DNA of 64,000 nucleotides from the NCBI GenBank assembly GCA_032191485.1, contig JAVDOI010000008.1:19946674-20010673 (forward strand), in the 5' to 3' direction. This DNA is from Leptoclinus maculatus. Its lineage: Eukaryota; Chordata; Actinopteri; Perciformes; Stichaeidae. Positions within the stretch are counted from its first letter, which is position 1, and each line of letters opens with the position of its first letter. A program made the position numbers and the translations under genes. The notes below the pieces were generated by a model. That model did no database searches. It saw only the letters and a list, made by a program, of their open reading frames with translations, and had not been told where the DNA came from. Positions 33,401 through 41,129 of this stretch are shown one piece after another.

Positions 33401-35233
33401 TGGTTGGAGTCAGCTGTCGTCCTGGGTCAGTTAGGATGTGGGGAGGGGTTACGCTGGATGTTTATGGGTGGAGCATGGACTCACTGTGGCTCCGACGAGA
33501 CCCTCGTAGGCAGTCGGTAGCACAGACCACAGGAGGGCTGCACACGTTGTGTTCGACGCATACACCTCTGTAGAGCTTGTTGAAGTAGCCGCCTTGTTTG
33601 ATTGTCACAGTGTAAGTGCCTCGATGCTTGACAGAATAAGCTATACGCACTTCATGGTATAGAGATTGATTTTCATTCTTTGTGTTTTGTTTCCCCTCTA
33701 GACTGATTTTATTTTCTATAAACAGATGAAAGTGCAGGAATGTCGGTAATAATCCGTGCGAGTGCAACTCGCTGTGTGAGTCACAAAGCGATGCAACGTC
33801 CTGGATTGACAGTCTCCACCCCTCTTCCCCCCTCTTCCTCCCTCTTCCTCCCCCCTTCGCCTGTGTGTCGTTGTGTGTGCAGAAGCGGGAGGTAAGAAGT
33901 TGCGCAGCACGATCCAGAGGAGTACGGAGACGGGCCTGGCGGTGGAGATGAGGAGCAGGATGACTCGGCAGGCCAGCCGGGAGTCCACGGACGGCAGCAT
34001 GAACAGCTACAGCTCCGAGGGAAAGTAAGGAGACGCATATTCATCAGTCAAAGAGCTCCGGCACACTTATTGTACAGAGCCAACAATTTGATTTGATGAC
34101 TCATAGGCTTCACTCTTCCTAATCCTCATGACTTTCAATGGGCTGCAGTGGTTTGCTCAACGACAGCTTTGTCTCGTGCCAACATCTCCGTGGTAAGCAG
34201 TGTGTCTTCCTCTCTCTCAGTCTCATCTTCCCCGGCGTCAGGCTCTCCTCAGACGCCCAGTTCAGTGACTTCCTGGACGGTCTCGGCCCCGCTCAGCTGG
34301 TGGGACGACAGACGTTGGCTACTCCCCCTATGGGTGAGAACAATAATCATTTACTCATTTATGGTACCTGGTAATAATCTTAGGTCTTATTGTAAAATAA
34401 ATACATTAGTATACCTCAATAACTGGTTCATACCTATACCGTATATATGCTGGTAGACATCAGTCAGCAGTGTGCTAAAGGTTCAGGTATTTTTGTGATT
34501 CAGGAGACATCCAGATCGGTATGGTGGATAAGAAAGGAGCACTGGAGGTGGAGATCATCAGAGCCCGTGGCCTAGTGGGAAAACCAGGTTCCAAGGCACT
34601 GCCAGGTAATTAAAGCTCTCACACCTGTCATTACCACAGGCGATTACACACTTAAGTTCAATGTAAACGCTGATATATAATGAAATAGCGTGTTCCTGTG
34701 GGGCGGAGGGATAAGAATCAGAGGTTGTGCGTAACATTTCTTGGCTCCTCCTCTTCCCTCTCCTCTCTCCTCAGCACCATATGTAAAGGTCTACCTTTTG
34801 GAAAACGGAGTCTGCATAGCCAAAAAGAAAACAAAAGTAGCAAGAAAAACCTTGGATCCTCTTTACCAGCAGCAACTGCCGTTTGAGGAGAGTCCAGGAG
34901 GGAAGGTTTTACAGGTAAGAAAGGTCTCACAGGAATCCACCGGTCTCACTAAAACCACCTCGTCTGTCCCCGTTTCAACTTCGTCTCGTCCTTTTGATTC
35001 ATTTCTTTTTCCTGTGTCCTTCTCTGCAGGTCATCGTTTGGGGTGACTATGGACGCATGGACCATAAATCATTCATGGGAGCAGTTCAGATACTGTTAGA
35101 TGAGCTGGACCTGTCCAACATGGTGATTGGCTGGTTTAAGCTCTTTCCTCCTTCCTCACTGGTGGACCCTACTCTGGCCCCACTGACAAGAAGAGCTTCC
35201 CAATCGTCACTGGACAGCTTCTCTCGATCATAG
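60..35233 (+). CDS. RIMS2: RIMS2 (RIM2), 3' part of the gene; exons joined below
   Basis: RIM2 is a presynaptic active-zone scaffold that links Rab3 vesicles, Munc13, RIM-BPs and Ca channels. Only the part after the PDZ/C2A region is present; upstream exons lie before base 1. The constitutive chain is 60-146, 6791-6891, 9261-9427, 18535-18779, 33883-34024, 34221-34333, 34504-34605, 34775-34914, 35030-35233 (stop TAG 35231-35233). Optional exons are 9984-10211 and perhaps 3962-3994; an alternative first exon is 29548-29692. All junction phases agree, and the joined frame is open. Translation shows RIM-family landmarks: MDMEERTRQMKLKMNKYKQG, KSSDSDVSDVSAVSRTSSAS, MTKSTSISGDMC, ESTDGSMNSYSSEG, FSDFLDGLGPAQLVGRQTLA and the C-terminal C2B domain ending LTRRASQSSLDSFSRS. 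RIMS2 rather than RIMS1/3/4 is favoured by this C-terminus and by the DCSTAMP-DPYS neighbours. Confidence 0.95.
1809..1868. repeat. 13-bp hairpin adjoining a GT microsatellite
   Basis: cacactcacgtta (1809-1821) pairs with taacgtgagtgtg (1828-1840), whose end grows into the GT run 1836-1868. Confidence 0.85.
3962..3994 (+). CDS. RIMS2: Candidate 33-bp RIMS2 cassette exon
   Basis: It follows a long polypyrimidine tract ending gatcccag and precedes the donor cag/gtctgt. It is 33 bp, so it can be included or skipped without changing frame. Placed between exons 60-146 and 6791-6891 its phase fits exactly, and it reads EDTDSPGWTNS before joining to GMDMEER. RIM genes are known for short alternative exons in this linker. 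There is no transcript evidence and the donor is only moderate, so this is an inference from splice sites, phase and an open peptide. Confidence 0.4.
4004..4030. repeat. TTC microsatellite
   Basis: Nine TTC units ten bases after the candidate cassette exon; may be relevant to its splicing. Confidence 0.9.
4812..4970 (+). repeat. tRNA-derived SINE, degraded copy
   Basis: The sequence from gcagggccgtccttcagtca to gtaatgtaatg matches the better-preserved copy at 59301-59519. It has the same pol III B-box-like GGTTCGATCC, the same cgagacacttaaccc segment and the same gtgatagaatctgaattg tail. The tRNA-like head is truncated and the 3' end is shortened. The two copies in one window identify it as a dispersed family. 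Confidence 0.7.
6791..6891 (+). CDS. RIMS2: RIMS2 exon, MDMEERTRQMKLKMNKYKQG block
   Basis: The acceptor tgctgcttag precedes 6791, and the donor aag/gtaaga is close to consensus. GT at 6791-6792 completes a Gly codon, then MDMEERTRQMKLKMNKYKQG and AGSDPRLEQDYHK. It ends on a whole codon. This is one of the most conserved linker segments of RIM1/RIM2, highly charged and probably helical. Confidence 0.95.
7131..7603. mobile_element. Non-autonomous DNA transposon (MITE)
   Basis: The left end reads aaagggtcagttcacccaca. The right end, gagggtgaagtattcctct, is its degraded inverted copy. The same terminal sequence recurs at 40627-40645 (gggtgaactgtccctttaag), which ends another element of this style. 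This end signature is common in teleost short DNA transposons. No coding capacity is seen, and short frames inside are chance. Exact ends and target duplication are not certain. Confidence 0.55.
8840..8960 (-). repeat. Dispersed teleost repeat (acttaagtatttcc family), fragment
   Basis: Read on the minus strand, this gives a run of acttaagta / cttctactgctctact motifs. It resembles the plus-strand copies at 53472-53790 and around 54800-55970. The shared motifs are tactcaagtact and tatacttctac. It is probably a short non-autonomous element; ends are not defined. Confidence 0.45.
9261..9427 (+). CDS. RIMS2: RIMS2 exon, Ser-rich DSDVSDVSAVSRTSSAS block
   Basis: The acceptor ctctctgcag is strong and the donor is ccg/gtagga. 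Translation is RSGRDPRGSDNLSAK, SSDSDVSDVSAVSRTSSASR, FSSTSYMSVQSERPQGNRKI, ending two bases into an Arg codon. This block is diagnostic of RIM1/RIM2. It can join either the cassette exon at 9984 or the exon at 18535, since both accept phase 2. Confidence 0.95.
9984..10211 (+). CDS. RIMS2: RIMS2 alternative cassette exon, acidic/Gly-rich, 228 bp
   Basis: The acceptor tccgtcttcag and the donor cag/gtaacg bound 228 bp, exactly 76 codons. Both borders are phase 2, so it can be skipped in frame. It reads QLRSRSQSREGDEQLGEVLK, an EEE/Gly/Arg-rich middle with a GVGGGGEGRR stretch, and VEKEEDSHQRSISETDL. The Ser-Arg start and the RSISETDL end look like phosphorylatable RIM linker. Purine-rich low complexity could inflate an open frame, but splice sites and phase agree at both ends. 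Neighbouring constitutive exons are more conserved, so this is probably alternatively used. Confidence 0.75.
11464..11510. repeat. 20-bp tandem repeat, 2.4 copies
   Basis: The unit tttaacatgttaggactata repeats without mismatch about two and a half times. Each unit holds the palindrome aacatgtt. It is a small intronic minisatellite. Confidence 0.85.
12626..13148. mobile_element. Non-autonomous element with ~100-bp inverted ends
   Basis: The left arm runs from gaggtacttatccatagtcg to gcaaagcaatgtactgctgt. The right arm, read in reverse complement, is gaggtacacatccatagtca to gcaaagcaatgtaccgctgt. The arms are about 100 bp with moderate divergence. The interior contains aaagcgctatacaaataaaa followed by ATT units (13009-13048), a tail style seen on teleost retroposons. 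This may be a composite of a MITE and a retroposon tail. Confidence 0.6.
13378..13418. repeat. ATT microsatellite
   Basis: About 13 uninterrupted ATT units. Confidence 0.95.
15466..15880 (+). repeat. Recurring gtccatttaga motif cluster
   Basis: Near-copies of gtgtccatttagac occur at about 15466, 15551, 15613, 15684, 15724 and 15843, with a weaker one near 15869. Spacing is irregular (roughly 40-120 bp). It is probably a strongly decayed minisatellite. Confidence 0.45.
18535..18779 (+). CDS. RIMS2: RIMS2 exon, MTKSTSISGDMC block
   Basis: The acceptor is gtggctgacag and the donor aacag/gtaggg. The first base completes an Arg codon after exon 9261-9427, or a Ser codon after the cassette exon. 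The frame reads DFASKMKNRQMGSSGGVN, MTKSTSISGDMCNLEK, DGSQSDTAVGTVGTDEKKRR, SSIGAKMQAMVGMSRKSRST and SQLSQT. The basic KKRRSSIGAKM region is shared by all RIM paralogues. It ends one base into a codon. Confidence 0.95.
21004..21044. repeat. 8-bp tandem repeat (gtcctctg)
   Basis: Five near-perfect copies of gtcctctg; the last is altered to gtccctct. Confidence 0.85.
21379..21402. repeat. CA microsatellite
   Basis: Twelve CA units. Confidence 0.95.
24758..24828. repeat. Perfect 22-bp hairpin plus direct-repeat third arm
   Basis: gcctctcctacctcacacct.. (24758-24779) is followed by a 4-base loop and its exact reverse complement (24784-24805). An 18-base copy of the right arm, cactgaaggtgtgaggta, then repeats at 24811-24828. 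No mismatches occur in the stem, which points to recent formation or to selection. No known family was recognised. Confidence 0.9.
25862..25908. repeat. AAAAT-type A-rich tandem array
   Basis: Repeats of aaaaat with one interruption, just inside the left end of the hAT element. Confidence 0.8.
26330..26585. repeat. TA microsatellite and imperfect TA/ATTATA satellite
   Basis: A pure TA run at about 26353-26409 is followed by three to four units built of tatattatacagaatattatatga. It is strongly self-complementary and lies inside the hAT element. Confidence 0.9.
29130..29547 (+). promoter_or_regulatory. RIMS2: Probable internal promoter and 5' UTR of the short RIM2 isoform
   Basis: This stretch just upstream of the alternative start codon differs from the AT-rich intron. 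It has an inverted CCAAT box (ctgattggtg, about 29215-29224), CG-containing motifs (gatgcgcgatgc) and a C-rich tract. No clear TATA box is seen. The start codon context ggtcaccatgg is close to the Kozak optimum. Promoter function is inferred from the first exon it precedes; the transcription start is not known. Confidence 0.45.
29548..29692 (+). CDS. RIMS2: RIMS2 alternative first exon (RIM2-gamma-like N-terminus)
   Basis: The ATG in a strong context opens 48 codons: MGRQGHDTSAAVPGMRIQRS, then QSKMSLSASFEALAVYFPCM and NSFDDEDG. The donor is gag/gtaaga. It ends one base into a codon, the phase required by the exon at 33883, so the transcript would encode 281 aa: this N-terminus, a short linker and the C2B domain. 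RIM-gamma isoforms made from internal promoters and containing only C2B are established for this family. No acceptor fits directly upstream, which agrees with a first exon. Confidence 0.85.
30374..30401. repeat. CA microsatellite
   Basis: About 13-14 CA units. Confidence 0.95.
30665..32434 (+). mobile_element. hAT-type DNA transposon with transposase remnants, 1770 bp
   Basis: The termini caggcctggccaacc and, inverted, caggggtggccaacc match at 13 of 15 bases. An 8-bp target duplication atgtagac flanks it (30657-30664 and 32435-32442). Inside, at about 31367, a frame starts MSKKLLESFFAKGKSPLRRQ; near 31965-32115 a frame reads VKSKHRSVLTDTHVKELLRV ATTEYKPDLKKIV. Both resemble the ends of hAT-derived transposases (ZBED/GTF2IRD2-like), the second matching the C-terminal dimerisation region. 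Most of the middle is missing, so it cannot encode a working protein. An internal cagtggtccccaacc (31223) may mark another inserted end. Confidence 0.8.
32305..32326. repeat. TG microsatellite
   Basis: Eleven TG units near the right end of the hAT element. Confidence 0.95.
33264..33284. repeat. TG microsatellite
   Basis: About ten TG units. Confidence 0.9.
33883..34024 (+). CDS. RIMS2: RIMS2 exon, KKLRSTIQRSTETGLAVEMR block
   Basis: The acceptor is tgtgtgtgcag and the donor aa/gtaagg. The frame reads AGGKKLRSTIQRSTETGLAV, EMRSRMTRQASRESTDGSMN and SYSSEG, ending two bases into a codon that the next exon completes to Asn. It accepts both the long-form exon 18535-18779 and the alternative first exon 29548-29692 (all phase 1). 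This block is conserved in RIM1-RIM4. Confidence 0.95.
34221..34333 (+). CDS. RIMS2: RIMS2 exon, FSDFLDGLGPAQLVGRQTLA block
   Basis: The acceptor cctctctctcag and donor atgg/gtgaga are both near consensus. It reads LIFPGVRLSSDAQ, FSDFLDGLGPAQLVGRQTLA, TPPM. The motif is a hallmark of the region just before the C2B domain in every RIM protein. Confidence 0.95.
34504..34605 (+). CDS. RIMS2: RIMS2 exon, start of the C2B domain
   Basis: The acceptor is tgattcag and the donor cag/gtaatt. It reads DIQIGMVDKKGALEVEIIRA, RGLVGKPGSKALP. This is the first beta-strands of C2B, including the LEVEIIRARGL strand. It ends one base into the Ala codon finished by the next exon. Confidence 0.95.
34775..34914 (+). 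CDS. RIMS2: RIMS2 exon, middle of the C2B domain
   Basis: The acceptor is ctctctcctcag and the donor cag/gtaaga. It reads PYVKVYLLENGVCIAKKKTK, VARKTLDPLYQQQLPFEESP, GGKVLQ. The polybasic KKKTKVARKT stretch is the phospholipid-facing strand of C2B. RIM C2B domains lack the full Ca-binding aspartate set, and that is also the case here. Confidence 0.95.
35030..35233 (+). CDS. RIMS2: RIMS2 last coding exon, end of C2B and C-terminus
   Basis: The acceptor is ccttctctgcag. It reads VIVWGDYGRMDHKSFMGAVQ, ILLDELDLSNMVIGWFKLFP, PSSLVDPTLAPLTRRASQSS, LDSFSRS, then TAG at 35231-35233. The WGDYGRMDHKSFMG strand and the RRASQSS tail (a kinase-type motif) are characteristic. The C-terminus ends slightly earlier than I expect for the mammalian protein. 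Confidence 0.97.
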   Translation, partial: VIVWGDYGRMDHKSFMGAVQILLDELDLSNMVIGWFKLFPPSSLVDPTLAPLTRRASQSSLDSFSRS

Positions 35234-37650
35234 CAGCGTGTGGACTGATAGCGTTGTTGTAGCAGCCAGTGTTGCGACTGCAGGTCACGCCCCCCGGTTA
35301 CACTGCATGCTTGATGTTGTGTCTTCTGAGCCTGTTTCTAGGGGTGCAAAAACGTGATCCTGTGTTTTGAGCAAAAACGTTGCGCACATTGTGCACGTGG
35401 GGCGAAGCGTGTCGCAAGCGCCTGGCGGCCGGGATTGCCGGGTGTTGTTGTTGTTGTTTGGAGGAAGCTGGAATGAACTCCTTAGCACGAGGAATCCGTC
35501 AGTTCCAGGTTTTCATCCAATTCGAAGCCATGGGGGTCAGTACTGGGAACCGCTAAACGAGTTCTACAGAAGCCCTTTTCGAATGAAAAATAAATGTTTT
35601 GCTTTTCTTTTCTTTTTTTCCTTTCTTTTCTGTTCTTTTCTGTTCTTTTTTTAGAGTCAATGTTCTTGTATCTGAAAGGGGTGACAGTGTTTCTAAACCA
35701 GATGCTTGGTCACGCCACGCCAACAGACCTAGCTGTGTCGATGGAGTTTTGGAGACCATCACTTTGGGTGAGGTGTGTCCCAGCTTGTATCCACACCCCA
35801 AAAGAAATGCCCTGCATACTCTAGGTTCATGTACTGAATCAAACCGTACTGGTAAATCACCAGAAAGACTTCAAAGTTAATCAGAGGCAATATTGAAGTG
35901 GCTACCATCAACACTCCAGAATATGCAGTAACAATCCAAACCCCATTAAAAGATGTAAAACCTACCATCATTCTTTCTCTGTTGATATATTGTATGAAAA
36001 TTAAATGAGAAAAAAATATTTTTTTCCCTTTTAGTTCATTTGCATGGACACAAATTTAGCTGAATTTAAAAAAAAAAAAAAAGAAAGAAAATTATTTTCT
36101 TGAGGCTGCAACTTGCATAAAAGATGAAAAATAAAACAGATCAGCCATTTTCAACAATTTATATTATTTTTAAAGATAAATTTCACTAGTGCATGGTTTT
36201 CAAGGGGAGTGAATGCAACATCGTGATTAAAAAAAGAAGACATTGTTAATCATTCTTTAGACCATTCATGAGTCTGTGTTGAGCAGACATGCAGATAAGG
36301 GAAACTTAAAGGAAACTTTTGGAGCTATTTAACAGAAAAATGTTTATGTGACAAAAAGTGATAATGAAAATAAATGTAAGTTATTTATTTCATTGTAAAA
36401 GGCTTAAGCCTTATAAAGATAAACATTATGTGCAAATTGTACATGTTTCTCTTTTTCTTCCTTGTCCCAGGGTACTTCTCATTGTACTATTCATTGCTAC
36501 CATTGTTCAGTCCCCTGATATTGTCCAGATTTTAGGACTGTTGGTTATTTTACAGTTCTGTATTGTTTCAGTCTGTATTTTATTTTGGATTTGATTTGTT
36601 TAACAAGCATGTTGAAAAGGATTTTCTGCAACATGGCTTGGGCACACCTTACAGTAACTCAGCATGTTTTGATAAAGATGATATTTGGACTTTTTGCAGT
36701 TTCTTGTACAGTGCATGTCAACTTCATTACTTTTCTCCCTCACCTTAAATTGAACTCTACGACAAAATTAGTTCTTGGTCTTCTGCGGCCAATTATTGAA
36801 GTTTCAACAAAAAACATTCCACCCCCAAGGTCATGTTTTCTTTCAGGTTTTTTGGAGAAAAAAAAGTGACAAGGAAAATATTTTATATTTAATGGAGGTT
36901 GACGAAAACAGTTGTGATTGCAAGTGTATTTTATTTCAGTATTGTTGACGAACATGCAAAAATAATCTGTATTGGTACAGCGAGAGGTCTACACCTAATC
37001 AAGAGGCGGCGGACATGCAGGAGATGTGTGCTGCTGTGGTTCCATTTTACAGGCACTGTTTGTGAAGATGAGCTCATCACAAGTTCAAATAACAAGGGAT
37101 ATTGCCACAGAAAATGTTTTTTCTTGTTTTAATGAAAATGAAATTAATTTACTATATTTTTGTTAGTTTTATTTAAAAGCCAAGACCAGTTTATTTTTTA
37201 TTTTCTATTTTTAGTAATTATAAAATACTTCTCATGTCTGGGAAGTATATGAATCTTATAGTTGCAGTATGTCTGAATGAAATTGACCTGAGGCATTATT
37301 CCTTTTCCATGTGACGATGATGCGTTTTAATGTCCAAGAAAACCTTGTCACAAGCTGTCGCAAGCTACAGTATATATTTTCATCTTAATTTTCATTGTAC
37401 ATACCTTTAGATGTCACAATTTGACTCAACAAGCTACCATGAATGGATCGATAGACTCGTTTGGAACAGGAAAAATGCCTCACATGATGACAAAGACATA
37501 TGTTATTTATCCTTTTGAATGCCTTTTCATTTTCTCTTTTTGGTGCAATGTGTTAATGCCAAGGCTATGTCTTGGTTAAGTATGGTTGAGTACAGAGATT
37601 TATGTAAGTTATTTTTCAAATTAAAAATAAAAAAATTGATATTACACTGA
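35234..37650 (+). other. RIMS2: Probable RIMS2 3' UTR
   Basis: No coding frame is recognisable. It is AT-rich with long A and T runs and several AATAAA signals (35589, 36130, 36369, 37626). The last, followed by a GT-rich stretch, is a plausible distal cleavage site, giving a 3' UTR of about 2.4 kb. The extent is inferred from composition and signals only. Confidence 0.4.
37626..37631 (+). terminator. RIMS2: Candidate distal polyadenylation signal of RIMS2
   Basis: AATAAA in an A-rich context with GT-rich sequence 30-45 bases downstream. Earlier signals at 35589 and 36369 are alternatives. Confidence 0.35.
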
Positions 37651-37839
37651 TGCCGAGAGTTGGGTGATGATAAGAGTAACACACAAGCACAAGAGTGTGA
37701 CATGCTTTCTATAGAAACTGCAGAACAAGTAGGAACAAGTAAGAAGTGTCAAAATCAAGACCGCAGGAGAAATCTCCAAAAACCCTGGATCCTACAAATC
37801 CCATAATGCAACCTGTAGGATATCTTATCCCCCACCATG

Positions 37840-38568
37840 GGGTCTCATTTAGAACCGTTGTGTACGCACAAAACGGGGTCTGAAAGAGGCGTACGCCACT
37901 TCCCACGCAAACGTTAATAGAGCTTAAATTGCAGAACAGAGCGTCAATATTTTTCAATAATCACCAAGTACGAAGTGTTTGTGAGTAAAATCGCTGCAGT
38001 GAGCACATCTTTATTGATTGATTTATGGTTTATTCCATAGTGACAGATACAGCCTACTGTACACAGACGAACTGTAAACAGCCGTCTGATGAGAGTATCA
38101 GCTCCCTGCAGCAGAGGAGTAACCATGGTGATGTCACACACCTTCTCCATCACCTCACCTCGCAAACCTTCACCTGCACACGAGGCTCTCGCACAATCCC
38201 CTCCATATGCTCATTATCAGTCCTGCTCATAATGCCATAAGAAAACATCAATAAATAAATTGCGTTGACCTATCATCCTTATGTAGACCACTGATTGTCG
38301 TGATCGTTTGGAAGCGATCAGTCTGATTGCTGTAAACGTGCTTTGCATCGACCGTTGATGGTTGAATGTGGGCGTGTAGAGGGCGGGATGTGAGGCTGAA
38401 CCAGCTGCGCACATTTACAGGTTGGTTTAGGATTTATAAAAGGAAATTGTACACTGGAAGCGTACGCAAGGTTTTATAAATCTGAATATTTTTTGGCTTA
38501 GGTACATTTCCTTTGTACGTACGCAAACATTTAGTGTGGATCCTACGCACTGTTCTATACGTGAGCCC
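37840..38568. mobile_element. Non-autonomous DNA transposon, Harbinger-like ends
   Basis: The left end gggtctcatttagaaccgttgtgtacgcac and right end, inverted gggctcacgtatagaacagtgcgtagg, are related over about 30 bp. Repeated gtacgca motifs lie near both ends. GGGTCTCATTTATAA-type termini are typical of PIF/Harbinger MITEs in fish. The expected 3-bp target duplication is not clear, so the class is tentative. Confidence 0.5.
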
Positions 38569-38699
38569 TCTGGTGAATGCCCACATCGACTTGCCCACTT
38601 TGTCACATTATAAACTTGTACTGATGTCAGGTGTTAGACATTCTGTAAAAGTTCAATCTCTGGCCCGCTCGGACCCCATCGGTCTGACATTCATATGCA

Positions 38700-39395
38700 G
38701 ATATATGACTTTTTTCAACATACTATGAACTTTTATGAAGTTTTTCAAAATACTATACAAGACATTTATTTGACATACGATATGATTATTTCATGACTTT
38801 ATTCGACATACTGTACTGATTGTTTTTGACATACTAAACAATGACTTCTCACGACGTTCTCAACATACTGTACTTTGCTGTGCCGTCACCATTGTGACCG
38901 ATAACCAATACGTTTGATGAGATTGTTTTACTGAAGCAGAAATTGTTCACAAGAGCACAATGTTTTTCATAGATTTAGCCTTTTAGTTCAGCTTTCAACG
39001 TGCACCAGATTCATGTATTTAACTTTAAAACGTGGGCTACATTTTCTAAATGCGTGATGTTTCCAAAGTTAATAAGTTAAGTTAATAAGTAATTGTGTTC
39101 AATAATTGTGATCTCAGTATCGACGAAATAAATCGTAATTGTGATTTTTGCAATAATGGAGCAGCCCAATAAACCAGTATCAATGTTACTTGTATAACAT
39201 ATCAATTATGAATCATTCAATTAAATTAATCAAACTACGAGACAGTTAATAACTATACTATGAGACTCACCATGACATTCGTCTGGCACACTATACTATG
39301 GCATCTTTTGACATTTCTTTATGACAAATTACATTATATTTTCATGACATTTGTTATGAAAGACTATATTATGACATTTGTATGGCCTACCATAA
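38700..39395. repeat. Degenerate minisatellite of catgacttt / gacatactat units
   Basis: Motifs such as tatgacttttttcaacatac, catgactttattcgacatac and catgacatttgttatgaaag recur at 38704-38880 and again at 39260-39395, with a period near 30-35 bp. The unit is strongly diverged between copies. Confidence 0.55.
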
Positions 39396-39478
39396 GAGTG
39401 TCCAGCATCCTCTGCTTCTTAACTCTGCTCTTGGAGGAGGCTGAGCTGCTTCTGATGAGCCTCCCTGTGGTTCTCCAG
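39396..39478 (-). pseudogene. Frameshifted fragment resembling a kinesin heavy chain (KIF5) exon
   Basis: On the minus strand, after a splice-acceptor-like tttcctccacag, the frame reads [13 protein letters not shown]. One frame-shift later it reads RVKKQRMLDTL. This tracks the KIF5 coiled-coil segment ([20 protein letters not shown] and following KQKIIDE-like residues). An in-frame stop (TAA) and the shift make it non-functional, and no other kinesin exon is nearby. It is probably a captured or retroposed fragment; it lies between minisatellite blocks. Confidence 0.6.
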
Positions 39479-40344
39479 CTGTGGAGGAAAGACATGCAAA
39501 AAAACAACATATTAAAGACAAACAATCGTTGAAATATAAAAATCATGTCATTTGACTGTTGTAGTTTCCAGCTGTGCAGACGGTAGTGTTTTTCAGGTCC
39601 ACCTCTCCTCACCTCATCTTGTCTGCTCCTCCCCCAACACCTTATGACTTTTCTCAGAGAAGCAACAAAAAATACAAATGAACTCCTTAAACCCTGACCC
39701 CTGAACCCTGAACCCTCAGGGACCCAACTGACCTCACCTGAATATGCAAATCTGCAAGGGGCTCGATGGTATGAATACGAATGGGACATTACTTTGCAAC
39801 AACATATCACGTTACCTCGATGACACCAGGACGTGTTGTGTACAATTGTGTGTTTTTGTTTTACTTTTTCACTCCCTGATTTGAACTAATTCCAGAGCCT
39901 TCAAGTTCAGAAGTATAGAAATGAGAATAACTTAAAAATGAGAAAGAATTTAAAAATTCTGTATAAAATCTTTACAAGTGGTAACAGTATCTATTATAGT
40001 AGAGCTTGGAGTATCTATCTTTAAACATTATAAGATATTATAATAATATAAGATATTAGATACATTTTGAAATCTTGAGATCTACGGGGTTTATTGGAGG
40101 AAGAATTTTATTTGTTATGCATCTCCAAAAGTATAAAAGCGATAAAAAAACTGTTTATTTGTGAATACTTCATATATAGTATATAAAGTAAATTAACATA
40201 AAAAAATGACTTTAAACAATTTGCTTTACTGCACAACCCTTTTTGTGTTTCAGCAAAGTTTCTCAATCAATGTGACGGCCTGAACTGTGCCAACATACCA
40301 TCATATATACCTTAAGTAACACGTACTTTCTTTTAAAAAGGTGT

Positions 40345-40420
40345 CCTTGTTGTGAGCAGTTTCATGTAGGAACTATTTTCTTTCAACCCTATGTCCTACA
40401 TGAAACTGCTCACAACAAGG
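40345..40420. repeat. Perfect 27-bp inverted repeat, 22-base loop
   Basis: ccttgttgtgagcagtttca.. (40345-40371) has its exact reverse complement at 40394-40420, separated by 22 bases. As RNA it would form a miRNA-precursor-sized hairpin on either strand. A MITE end (gggtgaactgtccctttaag) lies 200 bp downstream, so a transposon origin is equally possible. Confidence 0.9.
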
Positions 40421-40479
40421 TCTGTGGATTATTTTGAATAACCAGGTCAAGAGTGTTGAGATTATTAAATGTAGTTTTG

Positions 40480-40647
40480 GGCGTTTGTGCCGTATAGTTC
40501 CATTATATTGGAGAGAAGGCAGACATCTCTACGGATAATTTATCTGAAAAACTAGGCAACTCCCCAACATGATCTATAATGATGAATAGCACTGCAGGCA
40601 ATAGGAAAACACATTTTTGATTTTGGGGTGAACTGTCCCTTTAAGGT
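40480..40647. mobile_element. MITE fragment with aactgtccctttaa terminus
   Basis: The sequence cagacatctctacggata through cattttggggtgaactgtccctttaag carries the same terminus as the element at 7131-7603 and a body typical of teleost short DNA transposons. The left boundary is uncertain. Confidence 0.5.
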
Positions 40648-40850
40648 GCATATACAGCAAGTATTCTAAACTCATTCATCCATTAGTGGCATGCAGCCTT
40701 GCAATCTTCAATAAAGTCTCACACGCTGTCAAATTCCGGCCTCATATTAGACCTCTGGTTGCTTCTGCTTTTGGTTAAAAAATAGGGATGACTGACAAAT
40801 GACGAATGGCTGAGGTTTGAGGGGGGGGGGGACAGTTCCTGTTTTAGCCG

Positions 40851-40908
40851 TATTTAAGGAGCCTGCAAACTGCATGCATAAGAATAGATGTCAAGCTCTG
40901 CAGCGCAG
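40851..40908 (+). promoter_or_regulatory. DCSTAMP: Candidate DCSTAMP core promoter and non-coding first exon
   Basis: TATTTAAGG at 40851 is TATA-like, and a consensus donor cag/gtatgt follows at 40909. The acceptor cacacacag precedes the coding exon at 41129. The arrangement fits a short 5' UTR exon starting near 40880. An ATG at 40888 would read out of frame with the main protein after splicing, so if transcribed it is a short upstream frame. No transcript data support this. Confidence 0.4.
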
Positions 40909-41109
40909 GTATGTACTAATGATCTCATTACATTTGTTATCATATGTCCAGCATTTCCAAATTCAAAATGTATCTTTTCAGAATAGAATTTTGACAGAAA
41001 CGTTCAGACACATAGTTGACCATTAAATGTTGTGTATATTTTACAAGTATCTGTTCATGTACCCTCTGTTTTTGTTTTTATGTGGCTGTTGTACTCTAGT
41101 GTTGGGCCC

Positions 41110-41128
41110 CACACACACACACACACAG
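41110..41128. repeat. CA microsatellite forming the DCSTAMP acceptor tract
   Basis: The ca repeat ends in cacag directly before the coding exon and replaces a normal polypyrimidine tract. Confidence 0.8.
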
Positions 41129-41129
41129 G

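Larger units (their letters stand above)
29693..33882 (+). other. RIMS2: RIMS2 intron between the alternative first exon and the C-terminal exons
   Basis: It contains a poly-G run (29871-29885), a CA microsatellite (30374-30401), a 1.77-kb hAT-like element (30665-32434), TG microsatellites (32305-32326, 33264-33284) and a coding-looking island at 32638-32748 discussed in the findings. No RIM exon was recognised. Confidence 0.55.

Noticed and set aside
35594..35880. Phe/Ser-rich frames after the RIMS2 stop
   Set aside because: Translation of T-rich 3' UTR sequence.
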